From positions 41,245,111 through 41,309,110 of the forward strand of contig OY997593.1 in NCBI GenBank assembly GCA_963921825.1: a stretch of DNA of 64,000 nt, read 5' to 3'. Shown one piece after another: positions 10,429-20,829 of the stretch. The DNA comes from Erodium maritimum. Taxonomy: Eukaryota > Streptophyta > Magnoliopsida > Geraniales > Geraniaceae. The translations under genes were made by a program, and so were the position numbers. Below the pieces are notes generated by a model, which worked only from the letters and a program-made list of their open reading frames with translations, ran no database searches and was not told the origin of the DNA. The stretch's first letter is position 1; each line of letters starts with the position of its first letter.

Positions 10429-12920
10429 GGAGTCACCGAGGGGTTAGCAACCCCGCTACTATAAGTATGGCTAAGCACCGCCTCAACCTTCCTAAAACCC
10501 TCCTCAACTAAACCCTTACAGCAGATCCCCATACTCTCAGCGAACCGCGCCACTCTGTGGGTGATGCTCTCGCCCGTACGTCCATCAACAAGATCAGACC
10601 GAAACTCCGAAAAACCCGACGGGCGAGAACAAGCCAGGGGCGCAACCTCCTCTCCTGTAGAAGAACCCAAACCACCCCCACCACCAACCTCTAAACCAGA
10701 CTCCGGAGGGCCATCAAACAAAACTAAAGCAGTCTCCTCACAAACCTCCTCAGCTCCCTGCTCCCGATCCAACTCAGACTCAGAGTCGCAAGTGGCGTCA
10801 CACGCGGCCAAGAAACACTGCTCCTGACTACCCCTTGCATCATCACCAACTGGTTGAGCCTCAAAAGGAACTACAGCCTGGGACGAGGCACCTACTGCAG
10901 ATCTAATCGGCAACCGTAAGGAACGCGGCCTAGCCGTGAAAGCATGAATGATCTGATCAATACCAGACCTCGACGAAGCAGCTGGAGGGGGTCTAGGGGT
11001 AGGGCAGGGTGGGATACTATCAACATGCGCCCTCTTCACTACCACATCCGCAGAAAAGTCGTCCCATCAAACCGGAACCGACACACTGTGAAAGGAGACC
11101 TCCGAAGTGTGAATAAGAGCTAGGGCCATGGGCATCTGGCCCGAGACTAAAGAAGTCGGATGAACGGCAATCAGGTGACCAACCCTCTCCACAACACGGA
11201 CCATACTATTCCTACACCACCTATATGCGGGTAAACCAAGGAGGTCAACCCACAACAGGCGCCCACCGGAAAGGACCCTGTCCAAACAGCTAGAAAAGGA
11301 GAAGAACCAAGGCCGTAGGCTGGTCCAGTCATCCTGGGTCAAGATCTCCCATATCGAACGATCAACACAACGAAGGAGAAACGTGCGTGATCCCAGGTCG
11401 AATAGCTCTATAGCAGTTAAGCCTGATCTCCCCATAGCAGCTACTAGGGATGAGGAAGAGGACGAGGTCACCGCCACCACCAAAACACAAAGATCCGTCC
11501 GCCCAACGAAGGAGGGGTTAGCCGAGGGGAGACAAACCGCCTCCAAGCACAATGAAGGAGCGTGTTGCTCCACCCCATCACCCCCTACCCCAGGACTAGT
11601 CCCGGGAGGGTTACACTCAGAAGAAGAAGCGATATCCCTAACAGGAGTCTGCTCTTCCGCAACAAGGTTAACTTCAGAACTGGGCTTAACACCAACAGTA
11701 ACCACTGGAGGTTCAGACAAACTTGGCTGAGAAGAAGCCAAAGACCCAACGCGTCTACCCAATTCCACAACTAATGTTTGCGAGCCCCACAACGACCCAT
11801 TCAAAGTAGCCACAACTTTAAGTAAATCAGGATACAACGAAAAGTAAATAAAAGCAAATGGCCTACCTCGCGAAGAGAAGCGAGGAGAGAAACCGATCCC
11901 ACAGAGTCTCCCGATCCGGCTAAAAAGGCCCCAAAGCTGCTCTTTCGAAGTCGACTTGGGGTAATTAGCAATAAAAGCCGGGAACCCCCGATCCTGACTT
12001 TTGGAAGCCTCTTTACGAACCTTCGCCTTCTTCGACCTTCTGCTCTGAACTACAGTCCAACCTTCCTCCTCATCCTTTGGAACCACCTCACTCGCTTCAA
12101 GCATAGGGGCAGGTTCGGAGTGAACGCTGCCATGCTTAAGAGCTCGATCATTGGTGCCCTCGCTGGTCGGGCATGGGCCATGGTTAACAATGAAACCCCG
12201 ATGCCCCACCCCGACTCGCTCATCGGGTTTGAAAACACCCAACTCCGGCCTAGTCCCGCCTTTCTTCTTCGCCGACACCGGTCCAACCACCACCACTCTC
12301 GGACCACCATCAGAAAACAAGGATACGGTGGTGCCCCCCGGCGACAACCAACGCCGTACCCGAGACGATCCGGAGCGATCGACCCCGGCCAAACCAGTCC
12401 CAGCCTCTCCCCCCACGGCCTGTGACAGCACCGGAGCAGCCCCATTTACCACTGCACTGAGGAAGGTCGTCGGTTCCGTACTCCGTCTACCCTGGCGCAC
12501 GTCCGGCAATCCTGCACCATTGTCGCGCGAAGCCGGCCATGAAAGGCCACGGGACCTGCTACGCGATGCCGCCCTTGAAACGCCACGGGAGGAGCTACGT
12601 CCCCTCGTCCCAGAGTCTCCGGCATCGGATCTGTCACCCCATCGCCGAGGATCACGAGCCTTTCTGCCGGAAACCGGTGCCGTCGCTACCTGGACGCCAT
12701 GGTCGAGATGCTCCATACCCATCGCCGCTGCTCCTCGTTCCAGCAACCCACCGTCTGCAACCTGCCTCTCCAAACCAACCAGTACACCTTTCTTCTTCAG
12801 GTCAACAACTCCGGCCGGCAAGGATCCTCCCGAGGAAGACGAAGCCATTCCATTCATCTTCGAAGCCACTGCCCGCACCCCCACTCCTTTGCTCCCGGCC
12901 GACCCAACGAAGCAAGCCAT
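10425..12920 (-). pseudogene. LINE-1 ORF1 (RNA-binding protein), one in-frame stop
   Basis: I choose ATG 12920-12918 (MACFVGSAGSKG). The frame is open to a TGA at 11069-11067. It reopens in the same frame seven codons later and runs to the stop at 10427-10425, so one nonsense codon splits a protein of about 830 residues. The middle has an RRM-like fold (FPAFIANYPKSTSKEQLWGL, RGRPFAFIYFS, VVELGRRVG). After it comes a DUF4283-like stretch (GSRTFLLRCVDRSIWEIL, then LLWVDLLGLPAYRW). ORF1 proteins of plant LINEs bind the element RNA. The N-terminal third is Ser/Gly/Arg-rich and GC-rich. Confidence 0.85.
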
Positions 12921-13017
12921 AACACCAACCACTCCCCCACGATCACAGGACGTCGATCAGTGGAGAAGGGAGCCCATGCTCACCAGAAACACCAGCCGCC
13001 GTCGCGCAAAACCCTAG

Positions 13018-13585
13018 AAAGCTAAGACCTATGTTGAGAGAAAAGTCAACGCTGGTGAACTATTATTTTCATTTTAATACCCTAACAATGGAGGGTATTA
13101 TTGTCATTTCACTTATTTTTGAATTCTGAGTTTAATGGCATGAGTTTGAAAATTTGAGCAATAGTTAGGGGTATTATGGTGTTTTTAAATTTTTACATCC
13201 AAACTAACATAAAGTTAACGGTTGGGTACCAAAGTGAAATTAAATGTTTGGTTTATGTATGAAAGTGCAATTTTTTTTACAAGAGTATTATACTAAAATT
13301 AAATGTTTGGGAGGGTATTGTACTGAAATTTTCCCTTTTCAATTTCTTCTCAAACTCAACGCAATAACTGCCAAATAGTATAGGTTCTTCTTAATCTGTA
13401 GTTGTTGAACAAATTTTTTTTTAATCTTTTCTCTCAAATTGATTTGTTGAGATTCACAATTTCATTTTTTTAATTTGTTAGTTAAAAAATCATTCTCAAT
13501 CCCTGAATTTCATCTTGTTTTAGAGTTCTTGGTTTGGTATTTCAAATTTAAGCTATGTGAACTTGTCATATGACTAGGATTCAAA
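13018..13585. other. AT-rich spacer, no gene seen
   Basis: No reading frame or RNA gene is visible. It holds loosely repeated GAGGGTATTATTGT and AAATGTTTGG phrases typical of decayed plant intergenic DNA. Confidence 0.6.
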
Positions 13586-13765
13586 TCTTGTTTTTTTTAT
13601 CGGCGAAAGCAAATGTAGATTATCCTCTTCTGATGTAGAAAAGGAAACAAAAGATGGCAATCTCCATAGAGATTGCAACAACCAAACAACAGATAAGCTC
13701 TAGCTAACCCAAAGATCAGCAGAGGTGCACAAAAGAATCAAAAAACAACAATCAAAGTCTATACA

Positions 13766-14040
13766 AGAGGAGAAACTTGTAGTGCAAGCAAGTTGCACAA
13801 ATGCCAACTTTAGAGTATGAATCCAAGATAGTATCCTTCAAGGGACTGAGAGGAGGGATGAGGAAGGAAGGCATTGATGTAAAACAGTCGAAGTGTATAT
13901 AGGAGAAGTAACTTGGAGTAACTTGGAGTGTAAGCAAGATGCACAATTGCCATCTTTAGTGTATGTATCCAAGCTAGCATCTTCATGGTACTGTGAGGAG
14001 TTGTCCTTCATGGGACTGTGAGGAGTTGTCAAAGATAGAC
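13766..14040 (-). repeat. Duplicated ~110-bp segments in LINE-2 3' UTR
   Basis: The stretch around 13766-13865 (GAGAAACTTGTAGTGCAAGC...) recurs in diverged form at about 13905-14010 (GAGAAGTAACTTGGAGTAAC...). It is followed by two close copies of TGGTACTGTGAGGAGTTGTC-like sequence. Confidence 0.6.
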
Positions 14041-14453
14041 ATTGTGTGTGGGTCTCAGGGTCCATAGTGACTGGATGAGAAGGTGAGGTAGCAATGGTTG
14101 TGAGCAGGAGTGTGTAAATGTATAAGGCTGCAGAGAGGGGGCCGTCCAGGAAGCTTTCAAGGCATGAGCAAAGGATGGAACAAGATTAATCCAATCCTAC
14201 AAGTTTGATGCATTAGAGGATAGCAAATGCAGCAGAGATACTTGTACAAAGGAAGGAAAGAGAGAACAGAGAAAGAGCAGCACTCAAAACTAACAAAAAA
14301 AATACCCTCACACAAGAGAAAGAAAGGGAGATGAGAAGAGGGGGAAAAGAAGAACCCACACACACACATGAGTCCAGAACACCAAACCAACCAACGACCT
14401 TACCAAAATCACCAGCCACTCCCCCCAAAACCTCCAAAGGAACCCATCCCAAA

Positions 14454-14465
14454 CCCCCCCCCCCC
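14454..14465. repeat. C12 homopolymer
   Basis: Twelve consecutive C within the LINE-2 3' UTR or terminal coding region. Length calls here are error-prone. Confidence 0.95.
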
Positions 14466-14476
14466 AACCATAGAGA

Positions 14477-15688
14477 TCAAATTTTGATGTAGTCCCTAGG
14501 ACTGTTGATCCAGCCATGCAGAGGAAAGTGGTAAGAGCTGTTAAAAGAGGCCCACTCCCAGCTGTATGTGGAGTTTATGACCTTTTCAAATAATAAGTGT
14601 GGAGATTCTTGTTGTCCCTTAAAAATGAAAGAGTTTCTTGAGAGCCATAACTGCCATAGTGAAGATTGAAGGATGTTACACCAGGATCTTCTGAAATTTG
14701 AGGACACAAGATATGGCCATGAGTTAAAGACAGCTCTAATATCAGAAGGAAAAACCCAAATTAAACCCCACCAAGTGTGAATTAAGGATAAAAGCTCTCA
14801 GGCTTTTCTGTAGTGGAGAAGTATATGTGCACTATCCTCAAAATCCCAAGAGCATTGTGGACATATGATGTTTTGCAAGGATAATGGCATTCCCCTTCCT
14901 TCTAGGAAACATTTAGAAGGTATAGCTTCAAGGGAGGCTAACCAAAAGAAGGCAGAGATCTTGGAGTGTATCCTAGGGATCCAAAGGTGGTTTGTCCAAT
15001 TCAAGGAGGAGGATGCTTCGGCTGCAAGCAAAGAATACATTTTATGGACACTGAAGCCTTTATCATCTCCAGACCAGCATAAATTATCATCAATATGAGT
15101 TAATCTAGTAACATTGAGGATAACACAGATACAACCCCATTCAAGGAGTTCCCAGCCTCTTGCATCTCTTCTCAGATCAAGATTCCAGTTGTTGTCTTCC
15201 CAAAGATCAGCAATAATAGACTTCTTACTCTTGGCCAACAGATAAATTCTGGGAAAGAGGGATTTAAAAGGCAGATCCCCCCACCAAACATCTTCCCAAA
15301 AGAAGATTCTAGTACCCCTTCCCAAAGTCCAGGAGAGACCTTTGCTTCCAAATCAGTCTGCAAAGTTAGGATCTTTGGCCAATGAGATGATATGAGTAAA
15401 AAAACTACTACCCCACAATTCAGTTAAATTTGTCAAGTCCCAATCCTTAGATCCTCCTCCATATCTAGAAGAGATGATTTGTTTCCAAAGGGAGTTGTCT
15501 TCTATTGCAAACCTCCACCACCATTTTGCCAAAAGTGCTAAGTTCATCAATTTCAATTTTTTTATACCCAGGCCACCATCAGATTTGAGCTTGCAGACTT
15601 GAAACCATTTAACTTTACAGAACACTCTAGCTAGAGCAGCTCCATGCCAGAGAAATCTTCTCTGCCAAGCTTCCATAGATTTAATAGC
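14477..15688 (-). pseudogene. LINE-2 ORF2 C-terminal part (RT thumb to zf-RVT)
   Basis: From 15688 leftwards: IKSMEAWQRRFLWHG, DGGLGIKKLKLMNLALLAKW and WWWRFAIEDNSLWKQ, the usual post-RT region of plant L1 ORF2. At 15325-14798 come GRGTRIFFWEDVW and a zf-RVT domain with LWIPRIHSKISAFFWLA, NIICPQCSWDFEDSAHILLH. The protein ends at 14477 after WQLWLSRNSFIFKGQQ. There is no RNase H domain. Frame changes separate the pieces. Confidence 0.85.
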
Positions 15689-16627
15689 TGTAAGAACCGC
15701 TCCTAGTCGATCCCGGTCGAACCGGAGACTCTTAAGACAAGTTTGACTTTCTGCCAGAAAAGTCAACTGAGGACTCAAGAGGTCACTCGGGACTTTTCCG
15801 GGGCCCCAAAAGCTTAGCCGTCATCACGGTTGGCTTAATTGGGCCGTTTCCATTCACTTAAGTATAACATTGAAGGAAGTCAAATTTGGTCAAAATCGGA
15901 CTTGTTATCGACTAAAACAATATTAATTATTGTGCTGGAAAATAATTTGGAAAGCTAAAGGACCCACTTGGACACTTGTCATTATTTGGTTAGAAGAGAG
16001 AAAAGGGAGTGGTCTTGGACCACTTTACCCTCCTAAAAGCCCCTACAAGGAAAAACATCTAAAGGGCTTTTAGTCATTAACCATCTCTAGGTCTTATATG
16101 GAATTGGAAGACCAAAAACTCTTCATTTGTTGTGTGTAGCCGAAAATTGAGAGAAAAAGGGAGAGAGAGGAGCTCCATGGAGTCTTGAGGAAGAAGCTAA
16201 GGAAAAAGGAGCTACTTGAGGCCATTTCCTACCCTTTCCTTCTCCATTTCATCATCATCATCTCCATCTCACTCTTCTAAAGGTAATGGAACTAGCTTCA
16301 TCTCTTTTCCTTTCATCTCATCTCTTGGGTTTTGGTTTGGGTTTTCTAGAAGTTGTTGGAATTGATTGATATGAGGTTAGATGATGTTGCTAAGAAGCTT
16401 TGATGGGGTTTTGATGGAAGACTTCGGGTTTAATGGAGTTTTTGATTTGATTTTGATTTGGAGAATCCTTGGAAACTTGTTTATTTGTTGATTCCTACCA
16501 TGGGTAGAGGAGTTTTGGAGGTTTTTGACTGTTTTGAGAGTTGGAGATGGTTAAAAATGGAGTTTGGTAGTGAATTTTCGAAGAAAAGGAGCTGGAGGTT
16601 GAAGAAGGGCGATTCTGCCCTGGAGCG

Positions 16628-16746
16628 TCACGGATCCGTGATGGATTCCGTGACGGGCGACGTCACGGCTCCGTGAGGGAGACCGTGACGGCACACGTCA
16701 CGGCTCCGTGACGACTCCCGTGAGGGTCGGTGTCACGGCTCCGTGA
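16628..16746. repeat. 35-bp-period palindrome array TCACGG(A/C)TCCGTGA
   Basis: TCACGGATCCGTGA at 16628 is a perfect 14-bp palindrome. Near-identical TCACGGCTCCGTGA copies start at 16663, 16698 and 16733, each exactly 35 bp apart. The same array is in gypsy B at 58779-58876. It lies inside the LTR, where regulatory sites are expected; its function is unknown. Confidence 0.9.
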
Positions 16747-17632
16747 CAGTGTCCGTGACCGACCAGTCTGGGGGATTTTGAAGGGTTTTTCCACCGTTTC
16801 GATCTTGTTTTGGAGCTGAACTTTTGGAAGGGTTTGGGGGGACTTTGTTACTGTTAAGTAGGACCTAATTCGGGTTGTTTTGTGTTCAAAGACCACAAGA
16901 CCTTGAAGAACGAAGAGCTTGAAGAACGAAGACCTTGCCGGTACCCGTGTGAAGAACGGTGTGGTGACTCTCGTTTGTGACATCAGAGTGTTGAGAGGAA
17001 GACCTTGAGGTAGGTAAAGTCTTAATTTGTTAATTAACGCTTAGTATGCATGATTTGGATAATAAAATCGGAAAGGTCCTAGAATTGCCTATAGGATGCG
17101 AATAACTAGAATAATCGTATTTCAATTACTAATAAATGGATGAGTCTAGTATGCATGCTTAGGATGATGACAATTAGTGAAGTATGCTTTCAATACTTGG
17201 GAAATTGATTTACTGGTAGAGAGGCTGTGAAGAGCTCTCGGATTAGTTGTGTGCTAGGTTCACATGCTTGGTTGCTAATTACTAGGTTAACTTAAGAGTC
17301 TAATGAAACTAGATTAGCTTGTATGATTGAATGCTAAATGGTTCGTTCACTTGATGATGGATTGGTTGAATGTGTACTTGGTTGATTTAGTGTTTATGTT
17401 GATATAATTGTTGATTGAACGGATGATCGAGTATGACTGGTTGTGCCACGGGGCACAATCAGGTGATCGATGTACCGCTGGTTCGTGACAGGTAAGTATA
17501 CGGTATGGAGTGTATTGGATGTCTTTGTTGTGATGAAAGTGTGATCTGATGAGTGTTGATTGGTGACCCAATTATGGTATTCCTTTATTCTTATTCTTGT
17601 CTGAATTGCTTGTTTGGTTCGGTACTACACCA

Positions 17633-17653
17633 GGGGGGGGGGGGGGGGGGGGG
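17633..17653 (+). repeat. G21 homopolymer
   Basis: Twenty-one consecutive G within solo LTR A. It could form a G-quadruplex, but the exact length is uncertain in any assembly. Confidence 0.9.
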
Positions 17654-17734
17654 TAATCCGGTGCCGTGGTAAGGGTGGAGTTTAACAGATACAATAAGAT
17701 ACTGGGTGAGACTTGGAGCCTGAGGGCATTGATT

Positions 17735-17885
17735 ACTGGATAGTACGAGAATTGATTATTGGCAGATCCTGCGGGATACTTATTGATTATTGGCAGATCC
17801 TGCGGGATATTTATTGGTTATTGGACCCTGCGGGGCATTGGTTATTGGGCCTGCGGGCAATTGGACGGTTTACCCTGCGGGGAAA
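17735..17885 (+). repeat. Short minisatellite in solo LTR A
   Basis: Phrases such as TTGGCAGATCCTGCGGGATA and later shortened CCTGCGGG forms recur about five times with spacing near 20-35 bp. Confidence 0.75.
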
Positions 17886-18654
17886 GGATTTCTTATGGTT
17901 TCACCCCAAGGAACTGCGTCCCAGTGGAGCACTACTTGGCCCCCTATGATGTATGGTCCTTAGGTGGCATTTCCGAACTGGTTTCGGTGCCTCAATGCAT
18001 GTACCTCCTCTGGACCGAGGGAAAATCTGATGTGATGTGGATACTCTGGTGGATCGGATTATGGGAGCCGAGGTGATCCCAGAATTTATCCATGGATCGG
18101 AGGCTTGAGAAAGCAAGTGGTTGGCAAGATACTGATATTTCCCAATTTACTTTTATTGGTCCTTTAAAACATTTATTATAAACTTATTTATGCTACTGTT
18201 GCTTGGATACTATTACGTTATTGTAATTATCTCTTATTCTTCATTACTTCCTTATTTATCGCATTGCTCATTGTTCGGGTTACATTTGTAGGCAGTTTAT
18301 CTTTAACTTAAGGGTTGAGTTATTAAGGTTTTTCCTACTGAGCGTAAGCTCATCCCCCTTTGGTTTCTAACTGTTTCACTGGAGTACCGGATGTCTAGGG
18401 AAGTTGAGGCTCGGGAGCTTTTGGACTTCTTTGGGTTTTTACTAGAGTTATGTTGGTCTCATGTATTGAACATCTTGTATTTGACTATTTATGCTGAGCT
18501 GTGACTCACGTTGTCTTTAAAATTTTCACTTATATGTCGATTTTGACGGAGTTTGTATGAGATTTTGGAACTTCTATCTATCGTTTATGGTTTACATTTA
18601 TTTCAACCCAAGTCACGTCTCGAGTCCGGTCATAACCGGATTTGGGGCGTGACA

Positions 18655-20475
18655 ATAACTGACTTAGGAGCCTTAAGTAGTGATAGGAAATAGAGAGGTA
18701 GTGCACTGAGGGTGGTTTTGATCAGAGTTATCCTACCACAAAAGACAGGGTTTTGGCTTGCCAAAGTCCAAGAGAGTTCTTGAATTTCTCTATGATAGGC
18801 TTCAAGGTAATCAATCTCCTGGGGTTAGAGCCTAAACTAAAGCCAAGATACTTGAAAGGGAGTTTACTTTCAATCCTGCAGAGAGTTTGAACATTTCAAG
18901 TGCATGCTTTAAATTTGTTGCTCCTTGAGGTGATCCTTGTATGACAAATATGGAGTCATCTGCAAATTGTAGGTGAGAAATTTGGGGGCAATTGATTCCT
19001 ATTTGTATTCCATGGAACTGTGATTGATTGAGTCCAGCCTTCATGATCTGATTCAAACCTTCTGCAGCTAAGGCAAATAAGAGTGGAGAGAGGGAACAAC
19101 CTTGTCTGAGAGCTCTGAACATTGGGAAATCAGGTGAGGGAGAGCCATTGATAAGGACTGACATGTGAGCTTTAAAGTAGGAAATCATCCAAAGTCTCCA
19201 AAGAGCCCTAAAGCCAAGTCTGTGTAGAAGCTTCATCATATAGTCCCAATGAATATTATCAAAGGCTTTTTCAAAATCTGCTTTGAAGATAATAGCCTTG
19301 ATCTTGGTTTGTTTAATCTCCTGAACCACTTCATTTGCAGCAAGTACCCCATCAAGTATTTGCCTTCCAGTTAGGAAACCAGTTTGTTCAAACCCCACCA
19401 AAGGCCCAATAACTTCCTTGAGTCTCAAGGACAATAGTTTAATAAGTATTTTGTAGGGGCCCCCCCATTAGGCTAATAGGCCTAAAGTCTCCAAAGGACA
19501 TTGGTGAACCACATTTAGGAATCAGGGTTATAAAAGAGGAGTTGAGCCCTTTGCCTAAGTGACCTGATCTGTGGAAATGTGAGAAGAAGTTCATGAAATC
19601 AATCTTTAAAATTGGCCAGCATACTTGATAAAATTCGAGTGTAAATTTATCTGGGCCAGTTGCCTTATCTCCTGCACAGGCCATCAAGGCTTTCACAATT
19701 TCCTGATCTGGATAAGGTCTTTCTAGCCAAATTGCTTGCTCTGGAGAGATTGACTTGAAGGTTAAATGATCTATGTTGACTGGCATTGTGGTAGGCTTTG
19801 AGAATCTGTCTTTGAAATGAGCATCAACAACTACTTTGATTAGCTTTGGATCCTGGAGTACTTCATCCTCATACATGATCCGAGTAATTTTGTTTCTGGT
19901 TCCCTTGAAGTTGGCTAGGAGATGAAAATATTTGGAGGGTTTGTCTCCTTCATAAAACCACTTCTTTCTTGCCTTTTGACTCCAGAGTTTAGAGAGCACT
20001 TTAGTTTTCTTGATCATTTCAGCTTTGCAGGCACCTCTGTCATTGCATTCTTGGGGATTGAGAGTTCTTTCTTCAAGTAATGTATCAAACTTGTCTATCT
20101 TGTCTCTGAGACCCTGAATTTGTGTTTCTAGATGGCCATACACCAGAGCATTCCAGACTTTGAGCATGCCTTTAGGAGATTGAGTTTTTGCCAAAGGATC
20201 AAATGTGGTTGACCAGAAACATTGAGAGAAGACCAATAGCTCTCTATAGATTTATAAAATCTGTCATCTTCAAGCCAAATATTAAGGAACTTGAAGGGCC
20301 TAGGCCCCCAATCAAGTTGGTCATCATATAGCAGAACAGGTTTATGGTCAGATATGCTTCTGGGTAAGAATTTTTGAGTGAGAGAGTTGAACTTGCTGAG
20401 AAAGTCAATGGAGATAAAGTATTTATCAATTCTTGAAGCTAGAGATCCAGGGCCAAACCAAGTAAACTTACCACA
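18655..20475 (-). pseudogene. LINE-2 ORF2 endonuclease end and reverse transcriptase
   Basis: Near 20470-20244 is the end of the endonuclease (WFGPGSLASRID and a SDHKPVLL-like block). At 20236-19439 is the linker and the start of RT: ACAGDKATGPDKFTLEFYQ, SSFITLIPKCGSP, FRPISLMGG. At a run of seven C (19460-19466) the frame changes. RT continues at 19434-18832 with FKADFEKAFDNIHWDYM, ALRQGCSLSPLLFALAAEGL and HLQFADDSIFVIQGS (catalytic ADD near 18955). A stop then precedes the solo LTR. Confidence 0.88.
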
Positions 20476-20812
20476 TTTTTATTAATTTTTGTGGACGTTT
20501 TAAATTTTTCTTGGGTTAAATTTGTTTCGCCATAGCATACACTAAATCTATTTTTTTCTTGAATATTTTATTTGGGTTTTTTACAAACCTCATTCTTGTT
20601 GGTCTTTCAACAATCAGATTCCATATTTTTTTAAGCCGATAAATACTACAAATATAGATATATACATTGTTAATTATATACACAATTTTAATTACCTTAT
20701 GTCCAAAACCGAGACTTAAGGATCCAATTACATTTGTATTCGAATATGATATTTACACATCAATTATAATTTAAAATATTAATATTTTATAATAATATAC
20801 TCATGTATTTCG
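20476..20812. other. AT-rich spacer, no gene seen
   Basis: Strongly AT-rich with no usable frame. It ends at the target duplication of LINE-3. Confidence 0.6.
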
Positions 20813-20829
20813 ATATCATTGATTTTATA
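20813..20829. repeat. LINE-3 target duplication, left copy
   Basis: ATATCATTGATTTTATA (17 bp), identical to 23223-23239. This length is typical of LINE target-primed insertion. Confidence 0.93.

Larger units (their letters stand above)
1332..13017 (-). mobile_element. LINE-1: L1-type non-LTR retrotransposon, split by Copia-1
   Basis: Minus-strand element. Its 3' end is at the left, where the plus strand reads a run of ATT units followed by TTTTTTATC, which is a GATAAAAAA tail plus (TAA)n on the coding strand. Reading leftwards it encodes ORF1 (12920-10425), then ORF2 with endonuclease (10428-9459), reverse transcriptase (9294-7797), and, after the Copia-1 insertion, the C-terminal zinc-binding region (2848-1820). 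Without the insertion it is about 6.7 kb, normal for a near-full-length plant L1. The 5' boundary near 13017 is approximate and I found no convincing target duplication. Stops and a frameshift make it inactive. Confidence 0.85.
15689..18654 (+). mobile_element. Gypsy solo LTR A (2966 bp)
   Basis: Begins TGTAAGAACC and ends GGGGCGTGACA, the ends shared by all gypsy LTRs in this window. It is flanked by ATAGC (15684-15688) and ATAAC (18655-18659), a 5-bp duplication with one change. Removing it restores the LINE-2 frame (KSVIKSMEAW). No PBS, PPT or internal sequence is present, so it is a solo LTR left by LTR-LTR recombination. Inside are four copies of a palindrome at 35-bp period, a G21 tract, a short minisatellite and the TGAGCGTAAGCTCA hairpin near 18340. 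Confidence 0.88.
13586..20475 (-). mobile_element. LINE-2: 5'-truncated L1-type element split by a gypsy solo LTR
   Basis: The 3' tail is at the left (plus-strand TTTTTTTTATCGGCG, i.e. CGCCGATAAAAAAAA on the coding strand). ORF2 reads leftwards from part way through the endonuclease near 20470 to a stop at 14477. ORF1 and the ORF2 start are missing, the 5' truncation typical of aborted target-primed reverse transcription. A 2966-bp gypsy LTR interrupts it at 15689-18654. No clear target duplication was found. Confidence 0.85.

Noticed and set aside
12151-13025. Long plus-strand frames opposite LINE-1 ORF1
   Set aside because: Pro/Ser/Arg-rich shadows of the GC-rich ORF1 coding strand; the minus strand has recognisable domains.
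1332-13030. Target duplication for LINE-1
   Set aside because: I compared the flanks of the tail near 1310-1331 with 13018-13050 and found no convincing repeat, so none is claimed.
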